From positions 1-15,831 of the forward strand of contig CAYRWM010000036.1 of NCBI GenBank assembly GCA_964428055.1: 15,831 bases of DNA, in the 5' to 3' direction. The translations under genes and the position numbers were made by a program. The stretch is from CAYRWM01 sp964428055 (GTDB lineage: Bacteria > Bacillota > Clostridia > Christensenellales > Christensenellaceae). A model generated the notes under the pieces. That model did no database searches. It saw only the letters and a list, made by a program, of their open reading frames with translations, and had not been told where the DNA came from. Positions within the stretch are counted from its first letter, which is position 1; every line of letters begins with the position of its first letter. Shown here in pieces: positions 1 through 8,500 of the stretch.

Positions 1-1
1 C

Positions 2-2272
2 GATATCTCGTCCGCGCTGGATGAAACCATCCCGGACCTGAGGGATCTGGCATCCGCTTTCCGCATGCCGTATCTCGCGTTCTGCGCGCTGGGCGACTGC
101 GAGGAAAACGTCCGTGCTTCGCTGGATCGCCTGCTTCTGAAAGCGGCGGAAAAAAAGATCTGCATTCTTCTGAAAACCGTCGGAATCTATGCGGATACCA
201 AACGCCTCCGGGCACTGCTGGATGATTATGCAAGCGACGACCTGGCCTGCCTATGGGATATGCACCATCCCTACCGCGATTATCAGGAAAAGCCGGATAC
301 GACGATCCGGAACCTGGGCGGATATGTCCGCCATGTCCACCTGAGAGACTCGAATGACGATTTGACCTATAACCTGATCGGCGAAGGCACGATTCCGATT
401 CAGGACATGATGAACGCTCTTTCCTCGATTGACTATAACGGCTTCATTTCCCTGGAATGGAAACCGGAATGGATTGAGGAGCTGCAGGACCGCGAAATCC
501 TTTTCAGCCTCTTACTGAATTACTTGATCCGGATTGATACCCCGAGTGGCATAAAGAATAGCCTGTATTTCAATCATGACGGCACCGGAAAATATGTCTG
601 GAAAAAGGACGAGCTGGTTGACCTGACCTTCGGCCAGGTGCTGGACCGGATGGCTGAAGAGTTCCCGGACCAGTATGCGTTCAAGTATACCACCCTGGAT
701 TACACCCGAACCTATTCTGAATTCCGGGAGGATGTGGACCGGCTTTCCCGGAGCCTGATTGCCATGGGGGTTCGCCCCGGAACGAAAGTCGCGATCTGGG
801 CAACAAATGTCCCCGCCTGGTATCTGACGTTCTGGGCCACGGTCCGGATCGGCGCTGTGCTGGTAACAGTCAATACAGCCTATAAGATCCATGAGGCGGA
901 GTACCTGCTTCGCCAGAGCGATACCCATACGCTGGTGATGATTGAAAAGGCCCTGGACAGTGATTACCAGAGCATTATCAATGAATTGTGCCCCGAAATC
1001 AGGCAGAGCAAAGCCGGCGAACCGCTTCACTGCAAGCGACTCCCCTTCCTCCGGAATGTGATTACCGTCGGCTTCCGTCAGGCCGGATGCCTGACCTTTG
1101 AGGAAGCGATGCACCGTTTCGATGCGGTGTCCGAGGAAATCCTGAAGAGTTATCAGGAAAAGGTCATTCCCGATGATGTCTGCAATATGCAGTATACCAG
1201 CGGCACCACCGGCTTCCCGAAGGGCGTCATGCTGACCCATTACAATGTCGTGAACGACGGCAAATGTATCGGCGACAGGATGGGCCTGTCCACGGCCGAC
1301 CGGATGATGATCCAGGTCCCGATGTTCCACTGCTTCGGCATGGTGCTCGCGATGACCGCATCCATGACACACGGCGTTACGATGGCTCCTATACCGTACT
1401 TCTCACCCAGGGTCAGTCTGGACTGCATACACAGGCGCCAGATAACCTGCTTCCACGGAGTGCCGACGATGTTCATCGCGATGCTGGCTCATGAGAACTT
1501 CCCGAAGACGGACTTCTCGCATATGAGGACAGGCATAATGGCAGGAAGCCCGTGCCCCATCAAGGTCATGGAGGAAGTCATAGAGAAGATGCATATGACC
1601 GAGATCGTCATAACGTACGGTCAGACGGAAGCTTCTCCCGCAACGACTCAGTCCAAGACGACCGATACCGTTGAACAGAGAGTCAACACGGTCGGTCCCG
1701 CCATATTCGGAGTCGAGTGCAAGATCGTCGATCCCGAGACCGGAGAGGAGCTGCCCGATGATACGGACGGCGAATTCTGCGCAAGGGGATACAACATAAT
1801 GAAGGGCTACTATAAACTCCCCGAAGCAACAGCTGCGGTCATAGACGAAGACGGCTGGCTGCACAGCGGCGACATAGCCAGAAGAAGGAGCAGCGACGGC
1901 TACTTCAAGATAACCGGACGATTAAAGGATATGATAATAAGGGGCGGCGAGAACATCTATCCCAAGGAGATAGAGGATTTCATCTACACGCATGAAAAGG
2001 TATCGGATGTTCAGGTCATAGGCGTGCCTGACAAACAGTACGGTGAAGAGATAATGGCCTGCGTGATACTGAAGGAAGGCGTTGAAATGACCGAAGACGA
2101 GCTTAAAGACTTTGTCCGCGAGAACATGGCAAAGCACAAGGTCCCGAAATACGTTGATTTCGTGGACGCATTCCCGATGAATGCCGCAGGAAAGATCTTA
2201 AAGTACAAGATGAGGGAAGATGCAGTCGAAAAGTTCGGACTGCAGGATGCAACAACTATAGAGACCGCTTAA
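2..2272 (+). CDS. TIM-barrel (xylose isomerase-like) / AMP-forming acyl-CoA ligase fusion, 5' end cut by window edge
   Basis: The frame is open from base 2, so the ATG at 65 is probably internal and the true start lies left of the window. Numbering from that ATG, residues 1-155 look like the C-terminal part of a sugar-phosphate isomerase/epimerase or AP-endonuclease-2-type TIM barrel: LWDMHHP (64-69), HVHLRD (90-95) and LEW (130-132) supply the usual Asp/His/Glu metal ligands. Residues about 175-725 are a complete adenylate-forming ligase: P-loop YTSGTTGFPKG (377-387), YGQTE (518-522), GWLHSGD (597-603), GRLKDMIIRGGENIYP (618-633) and the C-terminal catalytic Lys in AAGK (707-710). The family activates a carboxylic acid as acyl-AMP and then makes the CoA thioester; the substrate cannot be told. 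Such ligases are normally 500-570 aa without a barrel, so this is a fusion. Codon use changes sharply between 1310 and 1391. A strong terminator follows. Confidence 0.85.
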   Translation, partial: DISSALDETIPDLRDLASAFRMPYLAFCALGDCEENVRASLDRLLLKAAEKKICILLKTVGIYADTKRLRALLDDYASDDLACLWDMHHPYRDYQEKPDTTIRNLGGYVRHVHLRDSNDDLTYNLIGEGTIPIQDMMNALSSIDYNGFISLEWKPEWIEELQDREILFSLLLNYLIRIDTPSGIKNSLYFNHDGTGKYVWKKDELVDLTFGQVLDRMAEEFPDQYAFKYTTLDYTRTYSEFREDVDRLSRSLIAMGVRPGTKVAIWATNVPAWYLTFWATVRIGAVLVTVNTAYKIHEAEYLLRQSDTHTLVMIEKALDSDYQSIINELCPEIRQSKAGEPLHCKRLPFLRNVITVGFRQAGCLTFEEAMHRFDAVSEEILKSYQEKVIPDDVCNMQYTSGTTGFPKGVMLTHYNVVNDGKCIGDRMGLSTADRMMIQVPMFHCFGMVLAMTASMTHGVTMAPIPYFSPRVSLDCIHRRQITCFHGVPTMFIAMLAHENFPKTDFSHMRTGIMAGSPCPIKVMEEVIEKMHMTEIVITYGQTEASPATTQSKTTDTVEQRVNTVGPAIFGVECKIVDPETGEELPDDTDGEFCARGYNIMKGYYKLPEATAAVIDEDGWLHSGDIARRRSSDGYFKITGRLKDMIIRGGENIYPKEIEDFIYTHEKVSDVQVIGVPDKQYGEEIMACVILKEGVEMTEDELKDFVRENMAKHKVPKYVDFVDAFPMNAAGKILKYKMREDAVEKFGLQDATTIETA

Positions 2273-2292
2273 CGGTTCAGCAACTATATAAC

Positions 2293-2330
2293 AGAAGACC
2301 GCTTCTAAAGAAGCGGTCTTCTTGTCTTTA
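2293..2330 (+). terminator. Rho-independent terminator after the ligase gene
   Basis: Perfect 13-bp stem (2293-2305 with 2310-2322), loop TAAA, followed by a T-rich tail. It starts about 20 bases after the ligase stop and runs up to the stop codon of the convergent mntP gene. The minus-strand side lacks a T tract, so it mainly serves the plus strand. Confidence 0.85.
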
Positions 2331-2918
2331 TATAAGGCCTGTTATAAGTATCTCTATTCCTATGCCGATCAGTATGAGTCCTCCTATGATCTCGGCTTTG
2401 GAGGAAAGCTTCGTCCCGACTTTACGTCCCAGGGTGATGCCCGCCATACATACGGCGAAGGTGACGGCCCCGATAATAACTGATTCTGTGAGAGCATACG
2501 GCCATGTGAGATCCGATATGGTAACGCCCACGGAAAGAGCATCTATGGAAGTGGCCACGCCCTGGAAGATCAGAGCTGCGACAGTGACTATCCTGACACT
2601 GCTCTTTTCGGGATCATTATTGATGCCGCCCCTTAGCATCCGTATCCCCAGGAAAAGCAGCAGGCCGAACGCTATCCACGGAATGAACGGCACTATAGCC
2701 TCAGCAGCAGACACAACGGCGTGCATGAGCGCCCAGCCTATGAGCGGCATCGCTATCTGAAAACCGGCAAAGGTCCCGGCGATCAGAATCATGCGGCGCC
2801 TGCTCATGTCAGGGTATGCGAGACCGTTCGCTAGAGAGACCGTAAAGGCATCCATCGCGAGAGCAAAACCGAACAGTATACTGTTTAGTATAAAAAGACC
2901 TGTTAACTCCATATCCAT
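2328..2918 (-). CDS. mntP: MntP-type manganese efflux pump
   Basis: A 196-aa, six-helix membrane protein of the MntP (DUF204) family, which exports Mn2+ from the cytoplasm. It has the two-fold repeat typical of the family, each half with a conserved membrane Asp: ALAMDAFTVSLANG (residues 19-32, D23) and QGVATSIDALSVGV (119-132, D126). The length fits the usual 180-195 aa. The frame extends upstream to 2960, but I chose ATG 2918 because AAGG lies 6 bases before it and an extended -10 box (2935-2940) lies just upstream. That gives a very short leader of about 10 bases. The next in-frame ATG, at 2912, would be the alternative. I see no yybP-ykoY manganese riboswitch in the leader; there is no room for one. 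It is divergent from the Zn/Cd efflux operon. Confidence 0.9.
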   Translation of the reverse strand: MDMELTGLFILNSILFGFALAMDAFTVSLANGLAYPDMSRRRMILIAGTFAGFQIAMPLIGWALMHAVVSAAEAIVPFIPWIAFGLLLFLGIRMLRGGINNDPEKSSVRIVTVAALIFQGVATSIDALSVGVTISDLTWPYALTESVIIGAVTFAVCMAGITLGRKVGTKLSSKAEIIGGLILIGIGIEILITGLI

Positions 2919-2934
2919 ACTTAACCTTGTTTCT

Positions 2935-2943
2935 ATTATATCA
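2935..2943 (-). promoter_or_regulatory. Extended -10 promoter of mntP
   Basis: Minus-strand TGATATAAT matches the TGN-extended -10 consensus. No good -35 hexamer is visible at 16-18 bases. The predicted start is near 2928, almost directly at the Shine-Dalgarno sequence of mntP. Confidence 0.5.
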
Positions 2944-2982
2944 GCATTACAGGGCGTCATATAAAAAACTTTGATTTAGGTG

Positions 2983-3010
2983 TTTACAAACCGGAAAACC
3001 GTTGTATAAT
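2983..3010 (+). promoter_or_regulatory. Sigma-70-type promoter of the repressor/HMA/ATPase operon
   Basis: -35 TTTACA (2983-2988), a 16-base spacer and a perfect -10 TATAAT (3005-3010). Transcription should start at about 3017, inside the inverted repeat at 3015-3046. Confidence 0.75.
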
Positions 3011-3014
3011 AATG

Positions 3015-3046
3015 TTGAACATATGAATAAGTGTTCATATGTTCAA
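3015..3046 (+). promoter_or_regulatory. Operator for the SmtB/CadC-type repressor
   Basis: A perfect inverted repeat with 13-base arms, TTGAACATATGAA (3015-3027) and TTCATATGTTCAA (3034-3046), around a 6-base centre. The core ATATGAA...TTCATAT resembles the known imperfect 12-2-12 operators of the SmtB/CzrA/CadC group. It starts 4 bases after the -10 box and covers the expected transcription start, so bound repressor would block initiation. It does not overlap the divergent mntP promoter, about 75 bases away. Confidence 0.85.
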
Positions 3047-3067
3047 TATATTGTATGGAGTATTGAA

Positions 3068-3427
3068 ATGGCTATTAATGACGTTGAACTGTGCGAAGTG
3101 TATGAAACGCACTCGGATCTCACATCAAAAGTCAGGGAGAACTTGCCCGACGAGGACAAACTGTACGACCTTGCGGAGCTGTTCAAGATGTTCGGCGATT
3201 CCACAAGGGTCAAGATACTGTACGCCCTGCTGGAATCCCCTCTATGCGTATGCGACATAGCCGAGACCCTCGGCATGACACAGTCTGCTGTCTCCCATCA
3301 GCTGAGGCTCTTAAAGCAGTCAAAGCTCGTGGATTCGCGGAGAGAAGGCAAGAGCGTCATCTACTCGCTCGCCGACGATCATGTGCGCACAATAGTGAGC
3401 ATGGGAATGGAACACATAGAGGAATAG
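3068..3427 (+). CDS. cadC: ArsR/SmtB-family metal-sensing repressor (CadC-like)
   Basis: A 119-aa winged-helix repressor. The recognition helix region is QSAVSHQLRLLKQSKLV (72-88), preceded by the metal motif LCVCD (59-63). It keeps ligands for both classic sites: an alpha3N site (C9 near the N-terminus, C60 and C62, as in CadC for Cd/Pb/Zn) and a complete alpha5 zinc site D-x-H-x10-H-x2-E (D103, H105, H116, E119). In this family metal binding at such sites releases the operator. The open frame runs back to 3002, but that would place the start within the -10 box; GGAG at 3057-3060 seven bases before ATG 3068 decides the start. It is first in an operon with the HMA protein (2-base gap) and the ATPase, and is expected to repress all three. 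Confidence 0.92.
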   Translation: MAINDVELCEVYETHSDLTSKVRENLPDEDKLYDLAELFKMFGDSTRVKILYALLESPLCVCDIAETLGMTQSAVSHQLRLLKQSKLVDSRREGKSVIYSLADDHVRTIVSMGMEHIEE

Positions 3428-3429
3428 AC

Positions 3430-3642
3430 ATGAAAAAGAAATTCAAATGCGAAGTGGACTGCGCTGTCTGCGCCCAGAAACTTGAAGATGCACTTAAAAA
3501 AATAGACGGTGTCTCGGATGTAAAGGTTAATTTTCTTATGCAGAAGATGACACTTGAAGCTCCCGATGAGATATTCGACGAGGTTTTTGACAGAGTCGTA
3601 AAGGCTGCTTCCAAAGCGGATCCCGATACAGTAATAGGATAA
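3430..3642 (+). CDS. Free-standing HMA-domain metal-binding protein
   Basis: A 70-aa heavy-metal-associated (HMA, CopZ-like) domain. The metal loop is C7-x3-C11-x2-C14 (CEVDCAVC): the canonical CxxC plus one extra Cys. The rest fits the HMA pattern, with the helix after the CxxC, IDGVSDVKVNF as the second strand region, and a hydrophobic C-terminal helix. The ATPase immediately downstream lacks the N-terminal HMA domain usual in CadA/ZntA, so this protein most likely supplies that function in trans, holding or delivering the metal to the pump. GAGGA lies 6 bases before the ATG, inside the end of the repressor gene. The next gene begins 3 bases after its stop. Confidence 0.88.
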   Translation: MKKKFKCEVDCAVCAQKLEDALKKIDGVSDVKVNFLMQKMTLEAPDEIFDEVFDRVVKAASKADPDTVIG

Positions 3643-3645
3643 GAA

Positions 3646-5505
3646 ATGCGCCCCAAACAGAAAAAAACGCTTAAGCGGATAATAATAGCCGCAGTCATAT
3701 TTGCCTGCGCTCTCATACCGGACAAGACAGGCGTTTCCATGCCGTCGCCGTTCATACTGCCCGCACTCTATCTCGCAGCATACGCCATCGCGGGATACGA
3801 TGTCATATTCAAAGCAGTCAGGAACATAGGCCGCGGTCATGTTTTCGATGAAAATTTTCTGATGACAGTAGCTACTGCCGCCGCGATAGCAATGGGCGAA
3901 TTCCCGGAGGCCTGTGCTGTGATGCTCTTTTATCAGGTCGGTGAATTCTTCCAGGATTATGCTGTCGGCAAATCCAGACAGTCCATCGCTGATATGATGG
4001 ATATCGCGCCCGAGTTTGCCAATGTGGAAAAGGACGGGAATATCGAAATAATAGATCCTGACGAAGTCGGGATAGGCGACACGATAATCGTAAAACCCGG
4101 AGAGAGGATACCCCTCGATGGGATTGTAACGGATGGAAGCTCGGTGCTTGATACTTCGGCTCTTACAGGCGAATCCGCTCCGGTTTCCGTCGCAGAAGGT
4201 TCTGAAACTTTAAGCGGATGCATAAACATGACGGGCACGCTCAGGATAAGAGTAACTTCCGCTTATGAGGATTCTACGGTCGCAAGGATACTTGAACTGG
4301 TCGAAACGGCCAGCGAGAAGAAAGCCAGGATAGAGAACTTTATAACGCGTTTTGCCAGATACTATACTCCGGCGGTAACGATAGGAGCACTCGCTCTAGC
4401 GCTGATACCTCCTCTCGCGTTCGGTCAGCCCTTCCAGGAGTGGATAGAGAGAGCATGCATATTCCTTATCGTCTCATGTCCCTGTGCGATAGTGATCTCA
4501 GTGCCTCTCGGATTCTTCGGCGGCATAGGGGCTGCGTCCCGCTCGGGCATACTAATTAAGGGTAGCAACTATCTTGAAGCTATGTCGAAGATAAAAACGC
4601 TTGTATTCGACAAAACGGGAACACTCACAAAAGGCCGTTTCTCCGTCAGCGGAATGTATCCGGCCGAAGGCGTGAGCGAGAAAGAGCTTCTTGAAGCTGC
4701 AGCTTCTGCTGAATGGTTTTCAAACCATCCGGCGGCACAGCCGATAAAGGCGGCTTACGGTGAAACAGCCCCCGCCGGGCCCGTAAAAGATGAAAAAGAG
4801 ATACCCGGTGAAGGAACAGAGAGCCTTCTTGACGGAAAACTACTTCTCGCCGGGAACGCAAAACTCATGAAAAGGCACTCAATAACCGTACCCGCGGTCA
4901 ACGTACCGGGCACGGTCATATACACGGCTCTAGACAGCCGGTATCTGGGCGCAATAGTCATAGCGGATTCGCTCAAGGACGAAGCAAAATCAAGTATAAC
5001 CGAAATGAAGGCCCGGGGTATAGATAAGACCGTGATGCTCACAGGCGACAGAAAGGAAGCCGCTCTTGCTGCTGCGGATGCAGCAGGCGTCGATCAGGTC
5101 ATGTATGAGCTCATGCCGCAGGATAAGGTCTCGGCCATAGAGGAACTCATGGGTGAGGGCAGTTCGGGATATGTTGGATTCGTCGGCGACGGAATAAACG
5201 ACGCGCCCGTACTCATGAGAGCCGACGTAGGCATCGCCATGGGAAATATGGGCTCGGATGCCGCGATAGAAGCAGCCGACATAGTCATAATGGATGACGA
5301 TCTCAATAAGATCCCTGCTGCGGCGGCCATATCAAAAAAGACTATGCGCATCGTAAGGGAGAACATAATCTTCGCACTTGCGGTAAAAGCGGTGATACTT
5401 GTCCTCGGCGCCACGGGCCATGCCTCGATGTGGGCCGCGGTCTTCGGCGATGTGGGCGTTGCCGTGATAGCGATACTAAATTCAATGAGAGCGCTTAAAA
5501 GATAA
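3646..5505 (+). CDS. cadA: Zn/Cd/Pb-exporting P1B-type ATPase (CadA/ZntA-like, without N-terminal HMA)
   Basis: A 619-aa inner-membrane pump that exports divalent soft metals at the cost of ATP. Visible motifs: TGES (174-177, actuator), CPC in the sixth helix (278-280), the phosphorylated Asp in DKTGT (D322), HP (361-362, P1B signature), MLTGDR (464-469) and GDGIND (514-519). K581 in the next-to-last helix (ALAVKAV) and D602 in the last helix (FGDVGVAV) match the Lys and Asp that mark the Zn/Cd/Pb subgroup (P1B-2), rather than Cu pumps. CadA proteins are usually 700 aa or more because of an N-terminal HMA; here that domain is the separate gene just upstream. The last gene of the operon, it ends at a terminator shared with the convergent pglX gene. 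Confidence 0.93.
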   Translation: MRPKQKKTLKRIIIAAVIFACALIPDKTGVSMPSPFILPALYLAAYAIAGYDVIFKAVRNIGRGHVFDENFLMTVATAAAIAMGEFPEACAVMLFYQVGEFFQDYAVGKSRQSIADMMDIAPEFANVEKDGNIEIIDPDEVGIGDTIIVKPGERIPLDGIVTDGSSVLDTSALTGESAPVSVAEGSETLSGCINMTGTLRIRVTSAYEDSTVARILELVETASEKKARIENFITRFARYYTPAVTIGALALALIPPLAFGQPFQEWIERACIFLIVSCPCAIVISVPLGFFGGIGAASRSGILIKGSNYLEAMSKIKTLVFDKTGTLTKGRFSVSGMYPAEGVSEKELLEAAASAEWFSNHPAAQPIKAAYGETAPAGPVKDEKEIPGEGTESLLDGKLLLAGNAKLMKRHSITVPAVNVPGTVIYTALDSRYLGAIVIADSLKDEAKSSITEMKARGIDKTVMLTGDRKEAALAAADAAGVDQVMYELMPQDKVSAIEELMGEGSSGYVGFVGDGINDAPVLMRADVGIAMGNMGSDAAIEAADIVIMDDDLNKIPAAAAISKKTMRIVRENIIFALAVKAVILVLGATGHASMWAAVFGDVGVAVIAILNSMRALKR

Positions 5506-5510
5506 CGAAA

Positions 5511-5534
5511 AAGAGCAGCCTTACAGCTGCTCTT
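5511..5534. terminator. Bidirectional terminator between cadA and pglX
   Basis: A 9-bp perfect stem (5511-5519 with 5526-5534), 6-base loop. T-rich sequence follows on the plus strand (TATTTTATC), and TTTCG on the minus strand. The pglX stop codon overlaps the stem, so it serves both convergent genes. Confidence 0.8.
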
Positions 5535-8500
5535 ATTTTATCTTTGCCAGAACCTTTTTAAGCTTTGAATAGTTAGCTGTGATACCGTCATCCTTATCAA
5601 GTCTTATACCAGCACTGATAATGGTTTTGATCTCGGATCCGTAGGCCTCGATCTCTTCGAGGATCTTTTTAATATTCTCTCTGTTGCGGCGCGCTTCCGA
5701 TCTCTCCCGCTGATCGGGCGAAGACAGAGCGTTTTCCGTTGACCTGAGAGCTTTCAGACAGAAATCCATCCTCAGTCCTACAAGAGCTGATACACTTTCA
5801 AGATCTTCCGGCTTAAAGCTGTGCATATATACGAGACACTTAAACCCGTTCTTCCTGCCTGAATCAAACAGCCAGTATATGGGCCTTCTGCCCGAACCCG
5901 TGACAGAGTATGCCCGGCAGTGGTCTTTGAAAAACTCATTCTTAAAGTATGCCGATATTACCTCTTCGGGGGATCCGGCCCCGCCGAGCGATTCCGCTAT
6001 ATATCTCATATTCCGCTCAAGGCTCTCTGCACCGAAGACCTCGGATAAGAATCCGCGGATATATCGTACTATATCTCTGCTCACGCCGTCGTGATGCAGC
6101 GGTACCGCAACGGGACATCCGCTGCTCACATCACTTAACACTCCATCGGTTTCAGGAGAATACCGGCCGAAGACGCACCCCAGGGCATACGACATAAGGT
6201 TCTTTATGCTGTCGGCTCTGCCGGCCTTTCTGACCGTGACCTGCCTGTCTTCGACTTCGGGCGTCATCTCGCCCTCCATGCCGTAGATATCTATGAAGAT
6301 GCTGTTGAGCTTTTCCTCGTTGGATTTAAGCTTTTCAAAACGCGAGGCGCATTCCTTTTCCCAGATTCCGAAGCAGTCAGATATAGAGGAAAGACCGCTT
6401 TTCTGCGCTATCCCGACTAAAGGATCCTTCTTGAAACCCCATGAAGTCTCGTATGCGTCCCAGTCCTCTTTTGATATCTCGATGTTCTCTTGTACCAGAC
6501 CGGCAATCTCGTCTTTTCTGCTGTCGTCCTTTATGAAAGGCAGCCTCGCGATGTCGCCGACCTGGAAGTTTATGGTGGGGGCTATTATCTTTAATGCCTC
6601 ATACGCGATCTTTGTATTGCAGAAACCGAGGTAATAGTAAAGATCCTCTTCCGTAAAGAGGCTCATGCCCGCAACATCGAATATAAAACCTTCCGGTTTG
6701 TATCTGAAAGCCGTAGCCGCAGACGATATGAGCGACCACGATATACATTCCTTAAAATAGTATCCCGTATTCTTGACCACGAAACCAGGGGTTTTGAGAT
6801 AAGGATACTTGGCCATGACGCTTTCCTTTATCTCTCTGCCGTCATCGGAATAATCCACAACATAATCATCGTTTCCGTACCATTTTCTGAAGTCCCCGCC
6901 CTTATTGTACGGGAACCATTTTCCGCCTGACGCCTCGGCCTGAGCAGTATCTTTCATGCCAAAGACTATATCCTTATAGTCAACCTCATACCAAAGCCTT
7001 AAGAATCTGTTGTTGTCGGTCGTGGCAAGTCCCTGCCTTAAGTCGGCAGCCTCGGACAGAGGGGTCCCTTCCCTGAAAGCTCTCGCCATAGCTTTTCCTA
7101 CCCAGTAGGCAACGGGTCTGCCCGGGATTCCGGCAAATGCATCCGAAGTCACTTCGTAATAGTATCCGCAGTCTCTGTCCGCTATGGCATGGAGGACCTT
7201 CTGCTTCTGGACATCCATCCCGCCGGGGAAATCAGACAGCCTGAAATAGCAGCCCTTCGTGTCCTCGGGACCGTTCTTGAGAACGAACGTGCATATGGGA
7301 ACGGTCGCATCCTCAAACGCCGAATACTCCATCTGAACGAGTGTCGTTATCGCTTTGTTCTCAAGTATATATTTTCTGAGCTTTTCGTAGTTTCTGATGA
7401 ACATCCAAACGAACGGCGACATGAACCCGGAGTAACCGCCTTCGCGGCAAAGCCCGAAATTGCGGTACATGAACACGCTGAAAAGATCGCCTGAGTAATC
7501 GGTGTAGTGCTTCTTAACGTATGTCTTGAGCACGCTGTTCATCTTACTTAAGAAAGGAGGATTGGTCGCAACGACACAGTATCTCCCGAAGAGCGCTTCA
7601 GCCTGCCTTATGAGCGGGATAAGCTTATCGGAAACGAGGTCCCTGTACAGCATGCCGAGCAGATCCGAAGGCGTCTCGCCCGACATCTCCTTCGCTCTTG
7701 AATAAAGAGGTTCCGGATCGAACGGTCCTATGTTTATTATGCTGCCCAGTTCCTTCGCGTCTCTGAACGCTTCCCTGAGCTGTTCCAAGAGAGCTCTTAT
7801 CTTTTTGTCTTTCCCGGCAAAATACGATATGAACAGGTCGTCCATAAAGGAAGACTCAACAAACGCCAAGGTGTTGGGACTCACTGATCCGTCCAGTATG
7901 TCAGGATCGTACTGCCTCGCCTTCATCATGACGGCAAAGCTTGCAAGCTGTCCTGCGCGGTCGTCTATATCAAGACCGTAAAGGTTATTTTTTACTATGC
8001 TCCTCGCGGCTTCCTTTGGCGTGTAACCGCGTTCGGAATATATCTGGATCAGGATATCAAAAGCATACAGAAGAAAGTGACCGGATCCCATACACGGATC
8101 GAGTACCGTCAGTTCCTCCGGCTCTATGGTTCCGGATTGCGTCTTCCATTCACAGGTCTCCGGCAATACCAGGTATTCAAGCGTATCCTTAAGCGGACTT
8201 TCCGGATTGCGCTCGACCCAGTATCTTCCGAGAGAATTGTCCAGAACGTATCTGACCACCCATTCGTTGGTGAAGAGCTGCGTCGCCGCCGGTATGTCCT
8301 CTTTGCTGACCGACGGATTGTTGAGGCTTATTACGGAATTCTTGCGTTCCTCATTATAATACTGGTAGAGCCACCCTATTATGTGGACATCCTCTTTCCA
8401 GTCATCCTCGCTGATGTCCTCGGTCATGCGGGAAATGAAGCTGTCTCTGTCGAGCAGTCCCGATGGGAACAGCAGTTCGGTGGGGTCCGAGATCCTTTCA

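Noticed and set aside
512..1372. 286-codon minus-strand open frame across the ligase gene
   Set aside because: It lies opposite the ligase P-loop region, has no family resemblance, is His/Gly/Asp-rich in the way of an antisense frame in GC-rich coding DNA, and has no ribosome binding site I can see.
2919..2990. Manganese (yybP-ykoY) riboswitch ahead of mntP
   Set aside because: The predicted leader is only about 10 bases, and the gap lacks the conserved riboswitch pattern.
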